This document shows, in pieces, positions 18,286 through 26,981 of a stretch of DNA of 64,000 bases. The stretch is from CAZUTK01 sp964623265 (lineage in GTDB: Bacteria > Electryoneota > B3-LCP): NCBI GenBank assembly GCA_964623265.1, contig CAZUTK010000001.1:1-64000 (forward strand). Direction: 5' to 3'. Position 1 is the stretch's first letter. Each line of letters begins with the position of its first letter. The translations under genes were made by a program, and so were the position numbers. Below the pieces are notes generated by a model. That model was not told the origin of the DNA. It did no database searches and worked only from the letters and a program-made list of their open reading frames with translations.

Positions 18286-20325
18286 TTATTGGGTGTACCC
18301 CAGTGCCTTCAACTTCTCCTTGTATCCTTGATCCAGTTCAGTTTGTATGACCGTGTGACCGGCGCGGCAACCCGTTTCGTAGGTGTCCACGCTGCCAGGC
18401 GAAAGGCTGTCCGTCATCATTTCCATCAGCGGCTTCCCATCGAAATCTTCTGCGTTCGGGAGACCCAGAAGGTGCAAAATCGTCGGGGTGATATCCAGGA
18501 CACCGGCGTCTTCGATTTTGTAGCCCGCCTTGATGCCGGGTCCCGCGCAGATGAAAACACCGGGTGGAGCATTCATATGATTGTAATGCCCGGTGGGAAG
18601 CATAATTTCATCGAAGCCGTGATCGCTGACGATCATCACGACGGAATTGGGTTGCGCGGCTTCGAGGATCGTCCCGACGACTTCGTCCATATAGAGATAA
18701 TAATTCACAATTAAATCACGATACCGCGTCAAATTCTTCGGGATGAGTTTATCCGGATGTTGATCCGCGAAATAGTACTTCAGGTATTGATGCTGCATGG
18801 AATCCATGCCGTCCAGATACACGCAGAAGAAGTCCGTCGGGTGATTTTCCACCAAATAACGCGCCGCCGGCGCGATGGTGGCGTCTTCCGGATAGCTGTA
18901 TTTGAACATAGAAGCTTCGTACGCGATATCCAGATAGTCATAGGTGTCTATCGCGCGGAATTCCTGCAAAAACTCGGGATCTTCCACATGAATGAAGCGT
19001 CGGATTTCGTCATCCGTGAGGTCATCCGGTGAGCGCGAAAAGGATTTCAATTCTTCCAATAACTCCAAGGGATAAATGTCATAAATCGTGTCCCCTTCCC
19101 GACGCTTGAAATTTTCCATGATGTACTCTTTGTTGAAGAGACAATGATCCGTGACATTGAACCCGTTCAGCGGTGTAGCGGGATAGGAAACCCACCAGTT
19201 CAACAAACCCACGCTGACGCCATGCTCGCTCAAGATCTCCCAGATCGGCTTGGCGTCCAGAAACTGATTGGTCATCGGTGCTACAATCACCAGATGTTCC
19301 CGCATCCAGTCCATCTCCGCAGTGATCTTGGGCGTCTGAAAGCAAGGCAAGGCAAAACCTGACCAGGGAAATTTCCAGACCAGAAAGCTGGTAACTCCAT
19401 GTTTTTCCGGGGTTTTTCCGGTGGAGATGCTGGTCCAGATTGCAGCGGAAAACGTGGGATACAGAGTCGCCAGTGGTCCAGAAGTCCCGTTTTCCACGAG
19501 CTTCTGCAGATTCGGAGTGCGCCCTTGTTCGAGCAGCGGATCGAGAACCTTCCACCAGAGGCCGTCTATCCCGATCAGAATGACTTTTCGGTCTGTCGGC
19601 AACGGTGTGATGGGATTCGGAGCACGGCTCTCTGCGATGACGGGTTTGGGCTGAATGAAATAGTAAACGCCCCCGATCGCTAACGCGAGTATCACGATCG
19701 CGACTTCTAAGGAATAAAAAACGCGAATGGGCAGTTTCAACAGCGCTTTCAGAAAGATGCGATATCCCAACAAAAAGAGCAGTGCCCACACCAGCGTAAA
19801 GATCAAGTCCGTCGCCTGACTGTGCTGGACCGGCAGCAGGGGATTGATGATGAAATGCTGACGAACCCATTGCCAGGAATAGTTAAAAGCGATTCCGGTC
19901 AGAAAAGCAGTGAAATAGAGCCGTGCGGGCGCGGGTCGCAGCCCGCTCGTCGCCACCAGAATGAGGATGGCGAGCAGCATCCCGCAAAACGCTCCCAATG
20001 GAGCGCGCAGGATCAAGAAGACGACGACAAAAATAAGCCAACCCAACCCCACCGGAAGTAAGACACCCCATCCCTTTGAAGGCGTTGCATTTCTTGAGAT
20101 GAGCCCGCCCAAAATTCCGCAGGACAAACCGAATACGACCCCCAGGAGTAAATACATAGGAATGAAATTCAAAGCGAACAGATAAGCATAATGAAATTGG
20201 TGCGTAGCTTCGTTGATGCCGATCATTTTGAGGCTGAAGATCACCCCTACAAACAAACTGAAGAGAAAACCCGCCAGCAACGATGCACCCATATGTCGCA
20301 GAAAGCCGAAATCCTTGTTCTCCAT
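18286..20325 (-). CDS. Membrane-anchored alkaline phosphatase/phosphodiesterase superfamily protein, copy 2
   Basis: 679 residues with the same plan as copy 1: about six N-terminal membrane segments to residue about 235, then a type I phosphodiesterase domain (LIGIDGLWWKVLDPLLEQG, AAIWTSISTGKTPEKHGVTSF, LDGMDSMQHQYLKYY, IVSDHGFDE). It shares the KALGYTQ C-terminus with copy 1, so the pair arose by tandem duplication. ATG 20325 sits 12 bp downstream of an inverted repeat (20338-20358), which may be an operator. Substrate unknown. Confidence 0.85.
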   Translation of the reverse strand: MENKDFGFLRHMGASLLAGFLFSLFVGVIFSLKMIGINEATHQFHYAYLFALNFIPMYLLLGVVFGLSCGILGGLISRNATPSKGWGVLLPVGLGWLIFVVVFLILRAPLGAFCGMLLAILILVATSGLRPAPARLYFTAFLTGIAFNYSWQWVRQHFIINPLLPVQHSQATDLIFTLVWALLFLLGYRIFLKALLKLPIRVFYSLEVAIVILALAIGGVYYFIQPKPVIAESRAPNPITPLPTDRKVILIGIDGLWWKVLDPLLEQGRTPNLQKLVENGTSGPLATLYPTFSAAIWTSISTGKTPEKHGVTSFLVWKFPWSGFALPCFQTPKITAEMDWMREHLVIVAPMTNQFLDAKPIWEILSEHGVSVGLLNWWVSYPATPLNGFNVTDHCLFNKEYIMENFKRREGDTIYDIYPLELLEELKSFSRSPDDLTDDEIRRFIHVEDPEFLQEFRAIDTYDYLDIAYEASMFKYSYPEDATIAPAARYLVENHPTDFFCVYLDGMDSMQHQYLKYYFADQHPDKLIPKNLTRYRDLIVNYYLYMDEVVGTILEAAQPNSVVMIVSDHGFDEIMLPTGHYNHMNAPPGVFICAGPGIKAGYKIEDAGVLDITPTILHLLGLPNAEDFDGKPLMEMMTDSLSPGSVDTYETGCRAGHTVIQTELDQGYKEKLKALGYTQ

Positions 20326-20337
20326 ATCCGATCACAT

Positions 20338-20358
20338 TTTTGATATACATTATCAAAA
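20338..20358. promoter_or_regulatory. Inverted repeat upstream of phosphodiesterase pair (possible operator)
   Basis: TTTTGATA (20338-20345), five bases, then TATCAAAA (20351-20358): perfect 8-bp arms, 12 bp before the ATG at 20325. It is too AT-rich for an intrinsic terminator of cbiO, whose stop is 76 bp away. A dimeric repressor or activator site is the simplest reading. Not matched to a named regulator. Confidence 0.4.
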
Positions 20359-20361
20359 TAT

Positions 20362-20380
20362 ACGTGAAATTCCACGTGAA
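20362..20380. repeat. Direct repeats ACGTGAA, 12-bp period
   Basis: ACGTGAA occurs at 20362-20368 and 20374-20380, about one helical turn apart. The same block also contains the inverted pair ACGTG/CACGT. It lies in the cbiO to phosphodiesterase intergenic region next to the 20338 inverted repeat. A two-site regulator is inferred only from the spacing. Confidence 0.35.
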
Positions 20381-20434
20381 TCAAAGGATTTTTTGCCAAA
20401 ATTGAAACTAAAATCGCCGCGCTCTTGAAAAAAC

Positions 20435-21145
20435 TCAAGGAGACAACCGATGCGCACGCAGTAAAGAAACATCCGTGAGGATTTTCTCTGCCGAATCCAC
20501 GGCAATCAAATATCCATCCGAAAGCAAGACGCAGCGATTGCACAGCGCTGCGGCGGCATCCAGATCGTGCGTGGAAACGATGCGGGTGGCGGTGAGCGCT
20601 GCCAGATAGCGAATCAATTCGTGGCGCGTTGCGGGATCGAGATTTGAGGTTGGTTCATCCAACAATAAAAGACTGGGCGACATCACCAGCGCGGTGGCAA
20701 GAGCAGCGCGGCGCTTTTCCCCGAAACTCAGGTGATGCGGCGGTTTTCTTCGATGAATCAGCAGATGCAGCCTCGACAGAGTCTCCTCGACTCGCGCCTC
20801 GATCTCTGCGGGATCCCAGCCGAGATTGATCGGACCGAACGCCACGTCTTCTTCCAGCGTGGGCAAAAACAGCTGATCATCCGGATCCTGAAAGACGATG
20901 CCGACATCGCGGCGCAGTTCTCGAGCGCTGGAAGGATTCAATTCGCGACCCTGCAAAAGAATGCTTCCTTCCCCATGCAGCAGCCCCGCCAGACAGAGCA
21001 GCAGAGTGCTCTTGCCGGCGCCGTTGGGTCCGATCAAGGCGACCGATTCGCCGGGGAAAATCTGGAAACTCACATCCTTGAGCGCTGTCGTTCCATCCGG
21101 AAATGTGTAACTCAGGTGCTCGATGACAACGATCGGCGTCTTCAT
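20435..21145 (-). CDS. cbiO: Energy-coupling factor ATPase of Ni/Co transporter (CbiO)
   Basis: 236 residues. ABC ATPase with Walker A (GPNGAGKST), Q-loop (VFQDPDDQLF, the form typical of ECF ATPases), signature LSFGEKRRAALA, Walker B LLLLDEPTSNLD and H-loop STHDLD. It hydrolyses ATP on the cytoplasmic face to drive metal uptake through CbiQ and CbiM. Start ATG 21145 forms an ATGA overlap with the cbiQ stop; ATG 21163 is an alternative giving six more residues. Last gene of the cbiM-PDGLE-cbiQ-cbiO operon. Confidence 0.92.
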   Translation of the reverse strand: MKTPIVVIEHLSYTFPDGTTALKDVSFQIFPGESVALIGPNGAGKSTLLLCLAGLLHGEGSILLQGRELNPSSARELRRDVGIVFQDPDDQLFLPTLEEDVAFGPINLGWDPAEIEARVEETLSRLHLLIHRRKPPHHLSFGEKRRAALATALVMSPSLLLLDEPTSNLDPATRHELIRYLAALTATRIVSTHDLDAAAALCNRCVLLSDGYLIAVDSAEKILTDVSLLRAHRLSP

Positions 21146-21909
21146 AATCGGCGCATCATCCATAATGCAAATAAAATTCCGAATCCGATGAAGAAGGAAA
21201 CGACATCTTTGCCGGTAAGCCGCCGTGCCGGTTTTCGTTTGTATTCCCCGCTCCAAGCGCGCGCCGCCATTGCTCGCGAAACCCGTTCCGCACGACTATA
21301 CGACCGCAGGAACAGCATTCCGACGATCTTGCCGAGGAGATCCGCCTGAACGAACCACCTTCCCCCGAAGTAGCGCGAGTCCCGTGCTCGGGACATCCGC
21401 TCGGCTTCATCCCAGAATAAATAGAGGTAACGGTATAGAAAGGCGAGGAGCAGGACAAGAAGCGAAGGCATTCGCATCCAGCTCAACACGCGCAATAGAC
21501 GATCGAAGGGGGTTGTATTGATCAATAGAATCATCAGGCTGACTGCGAGCCAGGAACGCAGCAGCAGAGCCGCCGCTCGATGCAATCCCTCGTTTGTTAG
21601 TGCAAAATTGCCATAATTCCAGATGGGTTCCGATAAGGACGGAGTCGTAAAAGCCAATGAGACCGCCGCCAATCCGGAAAACGGCAACACGACCGCGGAA
21701 CGCAGCAGCCAGTAATCCAGCGGTATCCCTGCGAAAACACAGAGGACGATCACCATCAGTAGAAGGGCGATGATGAAGCCGGTTCCAAGATCAGGAAGCG
21801 ACGCGATTAATAAGATCAAAGCGATTATAAACAGAAACTTAAAGCGGTCGTCAAGCCGGTGGAGAACGCTGTCACCGCGGGCATACTTGTCCAGGTAGGA
21901 GTGATGCAC
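21142..21909 (-). CDS. cbiQ: Energy-coupling factor transmembrane protein (CbiQ)
   Basis: 255 residues with about five membrane segments. N-terminal DKYARGDSVLHRLDDRFKF is the usual CbiQ opening, and the ATPase-coupling helix region has RARDSRYFGG and SRAERVSRAMAARAW, matching the A-R-G coupling motifs. It is the T component that links CbiO to CbiM. GTG start at 21909, three bases after the stop of the preceding PDGLE gene; its 3' end overlaps cbiO by 4 bp. Confidence 0.92.
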   Translation of the reverse strand: MHHSYLDKYARGDSVLHRLDDRFKFLFIIALILLIASLPDLGTGFIIALLLMVIVLCVFAGIPLDYWLLRSAVVLPFSGLAAVSLAFTTPSLSEPIWNYGNFALTNEGLHRAAALLLRSWLAVSLMILLINTTPFDRLLRVLSWMRMPSLLVLLLAFLYRYLYLFWDEAERMSRARDSRYFGGRWFVQADLLGKIVGMLFLRSYSRAERVSRAMAARAWSGEYKRKPARRLTGKDVVSFFIGFGILFALWMMRRL

Positions 21910-21912
21910 GGT

Positions 21913-22191
21913 TTATTTTCTGCGGATGAGAAGATAGAGGCTGAAGGGAAGAGCAAAGCAGATCAGAGTGCCGAGAATCCCCGTCAGAGCAGTGGAGATC
22001 TGGCTATTTGACACTCCAGGGATCTGATATTCCGGAAAAGGCGAAACGATGATCGGCTTCGAAACCGCTTTATGTTCGAATCTCAGCTTCTGCGAAACCC
22101 ACTCCAAGCCATCCGGCAGAGGAGAAGCAAAAGGCGCCAGCAAGGCTGCGAGGAGGATCGGAGTCAGAAGGAATGGAGCGAACTTTCGCAT
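21913..22191 (-). CDS. PDGLE-domain (CbiN-like) accessory subunit of Ni/Co transporter
   Basis: 92 residues. Signal-anchor TM near the N-terminus, an extracytoplasmic part starting with the diagnostic PDGLEWV motif, and a C-terminal TM before RRK. PDGLE proteins replace CbiN or NikN as the small subunit beside CbiM. ATG 22191 was chosen; a TTG at 22203 overlapping the cbiM stop would add four residues. Neither has a strong ribosome site, consistent with translational coupling. Tightly packed between cbiM and cbiQ. Confidence 0.85.
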   Translation of the reverse strand: MRKFAPFLLTPILLAALLAPFASPLPDGLEWVSQKLRFEHKAVSKPIIVSPFPEYQIPGVSNSQISTALTGILGTLICFALPFSLYLLIRRK

Positions 22192-22199
22192 GATCAACG

Positions 22200-22835
22200 T
22201 CAATATTTCGGCAGATCCATGATTTCAGGCCGCACTCTCCAGATCACCATCAACGCCGTGGTGGTGATGGCGGCTTCCCCGATGCCGATCAGCCAGTGCA
22301 CCCCCAGCATCGCCGGCAGGCCGACGGAAAGCCGAATTGTCCCGGAGATCGCCAGCTCGAATGACGCGAATGCAGCGGCGGTCATAATGCTAAACCACGA
22401 AGCCAGGGCGTAGGCGACTGGTCGGGTGCGATCCCCCCAAAAGAGCAATCGAAAGAAAAAATAGAAATAGGATCCCCCTACCGATCCCACCAGCGCCATA
22501 TTGAAGATATTCGCCCCTAATGCGGTGATGCCGCCGTCTTGAAACAGCAGGCATTGCACAATCAGCACGAGGGAAATTGCGATGAAGCCGGTCCAGGGTC
22601 CCAGTAAAATGCAAGCGAGTACTCCCCCCATGAAATGGCCGGATGTGCCGCCGGCTATGGGAAAATTCAGCATCTGCGCCGCAAAAATGAAGGCGGCTGT
22701 CACGCCGATCAACGGAATGCGCTCTTCGATCTTCCCGCCTCGAAAACGCCGGATGGATCCAATCAGGAAAAGACCGGAAACCACCGACAAACTCACCCAG
22801 GTTTTAGTATCCAAAAAACCATCGGGAATATGCAT
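22200..22835 (-). CDS. cbiM: Substrate-binding membrane component CbiM (Ni/Co ECF transporter)
   Basis: 211 residues, about seven membrane segments. The N-terminus must be MHIPDGFLD because Met1-His2 bind the metal in this family, which fixes the start at ATG 22835; GAGG sits nine bases upstream. GGTSGHFMGGVLA is the conserved loop. First gene of the operon. The 177 bp upstream (to 23012) were read for a cobalamin or nickel-cobalt riboswitch; no B12-box-like element was seen. Metal specificity (Ni or Co) cannot be read from this protein, but LarC nearby favours nickel. Confidence 0.92.
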   Translation of the reverse strand: MHIPDGFLDTKTWVSLSVVSGLFLIGSIRRFRGGKIEERIPLIGVTAAFIFAAQMLNFPIAGGTSGHFMGGVLACILLGPWTGFIAISLVLIVQCLLFQDGGITALGANIFNMALVGSVGGSYFYFFFRLLFWGDRTRPVAYALASWFSIMTAAAFASFELAISGTIRLSVGLPAMLGVHWLIGIGEAAITTTALMVIWRVRPEIMDLPKY

Positions 22836-23012
22836 AAAGCCCTCGAGGTGACGCGATGCCGTTGAAACGCGGTTACTCACCGGCAGATGAAATTTCTTTC
22901 AGACTGGAGCCTGTGCTTCGGATCTAGGATCGAGAATTCGCATCGGACGCGTATCGCGGTCAGCGATTTACATGCAATCAGGAATCAAAGTCGTCCGCAC
23001 AAATCGCGCATT

Positions 23013-25733
23013 TCAACGGCGCTTCTCCTTTAAGACGGCGTGCGCCGCAGCCAATCGGGCGATGGGCACGCGGTACGGCGAGCAGGAGACGTAGTCCATA
23101 CCGACTTGGTGGCAGAATTCGACCGAAGAAGGTTCGCCGCCGTGTTCACCGCAGATGCCGACTTTCAAGTTTTTCCGCGTCGCCCGCCCCCGTTCGATGC
23201 CCAATTTCACCAGTTCGCCGATGCCTTCTTGATCCAACACGTTGAAAGGATCCGTCGGCAAGATCTTCTTCTCGATATAATCCGGGACGAATCCACCGAT
23301 GTCGTCGCGCGAAAAGCCGAAACCCATTTGCGTCAGATCGTTCGTTCCGTAGGAGAAGAATTCCGCCGTTTTAGCGATCTTGCCCGCAGTCAACGCCGCG
23401 CGCGGAATTTCGATCATCGTGCCGTAGAGGTAACGGATCGCCTTGACTTTATATTTCGCGCAGACTTCCTCGTAAATTCGATCCACGATGGCTTTCTGAT
23501 GATCGAGCTCTTCAACCATCCCCACGACCGGCACCATGATTTCCGGCAGAATTTTTTTACCTGCCTTCGTCAGTTCCACCGTCGCTTCGAAGATGGCGCG
23601 CACTTGCATCTCGGTGATTTCCGGATAGGTAATTCCGAGACGGACGCCGCGATGCCCCATCATCGGATTGGTCTCATGCAGCAGATCCGCGCGCTTCTTC
23701 AGCTCTGCGGCGCTGATCCCCAAGCTCTTCGCCAATTCCGCCCGCTTATCCGCTTCCTGCGGGACGAATTCATGCAGCGGCGGATCGAGGAGCCGGATCG
23801 TGACCGGCAAACCGTTCATCACTTCCAGCGTCGCCTTGACGTCCTTCTTCACATAGGGGAACAACTCAGCCAACGCTTTGCGTCGCTCCTCCTCGTTCCC
23901 GGACATAATCATCTTGCGCAAAAAGAAGAGCGGCTTATCGGAATTCTTGCCGTAGAACATATGTTCCGTGCGGAACAACCCGATGCCTTCCGCGCCGAAT
24001 TCCCGCGCTTTCGCGGCGTCTTCCGGGGTATCGGCGTTGGTGCGCACCTTCAGCCGCCGGAACTTATCCACCAATTTCATAAATTGCTGGAAGCGCGGAT
24101 TTTTCGTGGCGCTGATCATCGGGAGTTCGCCGGCGTACACATAGCCTCTCGTGCCGTTCAAAGTGAAGACATCCCCTTCCTTGAAGGTTCTTCCGTTCAC
24201 TTTGACGATCTTTTTCACTGCATCCACTTCCAGAGCTCCGCAGCCGACGATGCAACACTTTCCCCAGCCGCGAGCCACCAGAGCGGCGTGGGAAGTCATC
24301 CCGCCGCGGGCGGTCAGGATCCCCTGCGCTGCGCGCATACCCTCAACATCTTCGGGATTGGTCTCTTCGCGCAGCAGGATGACCTTCTTCCCCTTTTGCG
24401 TCCAGGAGACGGCGTCCGCCGCGCTGAAAACGATCTGTCCGCTGGCGCCGCCTGGTCCCGCCGGCAATCCCCGGGCGAGCACCTGCGCTTTCTTCTCCGC
24501 CGTCGGATCCACAACGGGATGCAGCAATTCATCCAGCTGATGGGGCGCCAGGCGAAGCACCGCCTGCCCTTCGTCAATCAGCTTCTCCTTCAGCATATCC
24601 ATCGCCATATTCAACGCCGCCGTCCCGTTGCGTTTGCCAACGCGGCATTGCAGCATCCAGAGCCGCCCTTCCTGAATGGTGAACTCGATATCCTGCATAT
24701 CGCGATAGTGCTTCTCCAGAATCGTGCGGATTTTGTCCAGCTCCTGATAAACTTTCGGCATCGCTTTCTGAAGTGAAGGGAGGTGTTTGTTCTGCTCGTT
24801 TTTCGTATCCTCATTCAACGGCGACGGCGTGCGGATTCCCGCCACGACATCTTCGCCCTGAGCATTCACTAGCCACTCCCCGTAAAATTTATTTTCGCCG
24901 GTGGCGGGATTGCGCGTGAAGGCGACGCCGGTGGCGGAGTTATTCCCCATATTGCCGAAGACCATCGCCTGCACGTTCACGGCGGTGCCCCAATCGTCGG
25001 GGATGCCTTCGATCCGGCGATACGATACAGCGCGTTTCCCGTTCCACGAAGCGAAAACCGCTCCGATGCCGCCCCAGAGCTGATCTTCGGGATTATCCGG
25101 GAAATCGTTCTTCAATACGTCTTTCACGCGTTTTTTGAACTGATCGCAAAGCACGATCAAATCCTCTTCCGTCAGGTCGGCGTCCGATTGGTAGCCCTTT
25201 TTCTCTTTCACCCGCTGGAGCAGATCATCCAATTGCTTGCGGATGCCTTTGCCTTCTTCCGGCTCGATGCCGGTGGCTTTCTCCATCACGACATCGGAAT
25301 ACATCATGATCAGACGGCGGTAGGCGTCATACACAAAGCGGGGATTCTTCGTCTTGGCGATCATCCCCGGGATGGTTTTCGAGCACAAGCCGACATTGAG
25401 CACGGTTTCCATCATGCCCGGCATAGAGGATCTGGCACCGGAGCGCACGGACACCAGCAGCGGATTTTTCGGATCGCCGAATTTGGCGCCCATGATCTTC
25501 TCGACTTTCGCCAACGCCGCTTCCACTTGAGCTTTCAGCTCTTTCGGATAGGTTTTCTTCTGCGCGTAATAATAAGTGCAAACTTCCGTGGTGATGGTGA
25601 ACCCGGCGGGAACCGGCAGCCCCAGATTCGCCATCTCAGCGAGGTTGGCGCCTTTGCCGCCCAAGAGGTTCTTCATCGCGGCGTTGCCGTCCGCCTTGCC
25701 GGCGCCGAAGCTGTAAACGTATTTCTTCGCCAT
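23013..25733 (-). CDS. ppdK: Pyruvate, phosphate dikinase
   Basis: 906 residues, normal full length. Interconverts pyruvate, ATP and Pi with PEP, AMP and PPi. N-terminal ATP-grasp domain (GGKGANLAEMANLGLPVP, VRSGARSSMPGMMETVLNVG), central phosphohistidine domain (GGMTSHAALVARGWGKCCI, catalytic His), and C-terminal PEP/pyruvate TIM barrel (GTNDLTQMGFGFSRDD, GICGEHGGEPSSVEFC). It works in gluconeogenesis or in PPi-dependent glycolysis of anaerobes. ATG 25733 follows CGGAGAT. It stands alone between larC (53 bp) and cbiM (177 bp) on the same strand. Confidence 0.97.
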   Translation of the reverse strand: MAKKYVYSFGAGKADGNAAMKNLLGGKGANLAEMANLGLPVPAGFTITTEVCTYYYAQKKTYPKELKAQVEAALAKVEKIMGAKFGDPKNPLLVSVRSGARSSMPGMMETVLNVGLCSKTIPGMIAKTKNPRFVYDAYRRLIMMYSDVVMEKATGIEPEEGKGIRKQLDDLLQRVKEKKGYQSDADLTEEDLIVLCDQFKKRVKDVLKNDFPDNPEDQLWGGIGAVFASWNGKRAVSYRRIEGIPDDWGTAVNVQAMVFGNMGNNSATGVAFTRNPATGENKFYGEWLVNAQGEDVVAGIRTPSPLNEDTKNEQNKHLPSLQKAMPKVYQELDKIRTILEKHYRDMQDIEFTIQEGRLWMLQCRVGKRNGTAALNMAMDMLKEKLIDEGQAVLRLAPHQLDELLHPVVDPTAEKKAQVLARGLPAGPGGASGQIVFSAADAVSWTQKGKKVILLREETNPEDVEGMRAAQGILTARGGMTSHAALVARGWGKCCIVGCGALEVDAVKKIVKVNGRTFKEGDVFTLNGTRGYVYAGELPMISATKNPRFQQFMKLVDKFRRLKVRTNADTPEDAAKAREFGAEGIGLFRTEHMFYGKNSDKPLFFLRKMIMSGNEEERRKALAELFPYVKKDVKATLEVMNGLPVTIRLLDPPLHEFVPQEADKRAELAKSLGISAAELKKRADLLHETNPMMGHRGVRLGITYPEITEMQVRAIFEATVELTKAGKKILPEIMVPVVGMVEELDHQKAIVDRIYEEVCAKYKVKAIRYLYGTMIEIPRAALTAGKIAKTAEFFSYGTNDLTQMGFGFSRDDIGGFVPDYIEKKILPTDPFNVLDQEGIGELVKLGIERGRATRKNLKVGICGEHGGEPSSVEFCHQVGMDYVSCSPYRVPIARLAAAHAVLKEKRR

Positions 25734-25786
25734 AGAATATCTCCGTTGTTTCCTTTATTTCTAACGAAATGCAAAACTCCGCGTTT

Positions 25787-26980
25787 CTATTTTTTTCGCT
25801 TTTTCAAATTCGTTGAATCAGCGTCTTCTTGTGATTGATAAAATGCCTGATAGACTTCCTGCAACGGAACGTCTTTCTCAAGAGCGACTCTTTTGCAATC
25901 CTCGAATTCCGGTGCGCGACGCACTTTCCCCCGCCAGACGGATTCCTTCCCCTGTATGCGACCCAGCGATGTCGAAAGCTGAACTTCCCGCCGCGCCAAC
26001 TTCAGGCGTTCCACGCGGGTTACCCGTACACCGAGGGTGGTGGTTTCCCGGTAAAGGATATCCAGCATCCGGTCGCGCAGTTCCAGCGGACAGAGACAGC
26101 AAAGCACCGTGCCGGGACGCCCTTTCTTCATAATGATCGGCTGAATATACGCATCCATTGCGCCGGATTCCAACAACTTTTCCATCACATACGGATAAAT
26201 TTCGGGATTCAGGTCGTCAATATTCGTTTCCAAGAGCCATGCAAAATCGGACTCCTGTGATTCCGGAGCTTCCAGCAAGAAAGCGCGCAGCACATTGGGG
26301 AGCTCCGCAATCTCTTTCGTGCCCGCACCATATCCTGCTTTCATCAAAACCCAGTGCGCCGGCACAGGTGTGAATTGCGCCAGAGTCTTCAGAATCGCCG
26401 CGCCGGTGGGGGTCGCCAATTCGGTTTCGACGCCGGTCATATACAGCGGCGATCCGCGCAGGATCTCCAGAGTCGCAGGCGGCGGCAGCGCCATCATGCC
26501 GTGGCTGCTTCGAGCCATGCCGCTGCCCACACCCAAAGGACTGCTGAAAATCTTCTCGACGCCGAGCAGTCTCAGTGCGATGCAACAACCCACGACATCC
26601 ACAATGGCATCCACCGCACCGACTTCGTGGAAATGTACTTTCTCCGGCGTGGTCTGATGCACCGCCGCTTCGGCACAGGCGAGCGTCCGAAAGATCTCCT
26701 TCGAAGATGACTTGACCGCTGCATCCAGATCACTGTCATCAATGATTCGTTCAATCTGATGCAGGTGACGTTCGGGTTGGGGTTCCAGACATTGGACGAT
26801 GACCTGCTGGGCGGCTATGCCGTGCCGTTTAGTCCGCTGAAATTCGATCTCATATCCGCCGATGGATAGCTTCTTCAGCTGATTCAGCCAGGCTTCGCGG
26901 TCAATGCCCAGGTCCAGCAGCGCGGAAAGAATCATATCGCCGGAAACACCGGAATAGCAATCGAAATAGAGAATTTTCAT
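25787..26980 (-). CDS. larC: Nickel-pincer cofactor synthesis protein LarC (DUF111)
   Basis: 397 residues in one frame. LarC inserts nickel into the pincer nucleotide of lactate racemase-type enzymes using CTP. The family opening MKILYFDCYSGVSGDM is exact. HFHEVGAVDAIVDVVG and LLETNIDDLNPE supply the metal-binding acidic and histidine residues. Some bacteria split this gene as larC1/larC2 by frameshift; here it is unbroken. ATG 26980 directly follows the waaA stop (TAAGATG), so it is the last gene of the deacetylase-methyltransferase-waaA-larC run. larA, larB and larE are not in the window. Confidence 0.9.
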   Translation of the reverse strand: MKILYFDCYSGVSGDMILSALLDLGIDREAWLNQLKKLSIGGYEIEFQRTKRHGIAAQQVIVQCLEPQPERHLHQIERIIDDSDLDAAVKSSSKEIFRTLACAEAAVHQTTPEKVHFHEVGAVDAIVDVVGCCIALRLLGVEKIFSSPLGVGSGMARSSHGMMALPPPATLEILRGSPLYMTGVETELATPTGAAILKTLAQFTPVPAHWVLMKAGYGAGTKEIAELPNVLRAFLLEAPESQESDFAWLLETNIDDLNPEIYPYVMEKLLESGAMDAYIQPIIMKKGRPGTVLCCLCPLELRDRMLDILYRETTTLGVRVTRVERLKLARREVQLSTSLGRIQGKESVWRGKVRRAPEFEDCKRVALEKDVPLQEVYQAFYQSQEDADSTNLKKRKK

Positions 26981-26981
26981 C

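Noticed and set aside
22836..23012. Cobalamin or nickel-cobalt riboswitch in front of cbiM
   Set aside because: No B12-box-like conserved element or matching multi-stem layout seen by eye; a covariance-model search would be needed to exclude it fully.
23040..24776. A 578-codon open frame on the plus strand
   Set aside because: It is antisense to ppdK, a complete, highly conserved enzyme; the frame has His/Arg/Gln-rich composition with no domain, typical of a shadow of a GC-rich coding strand.
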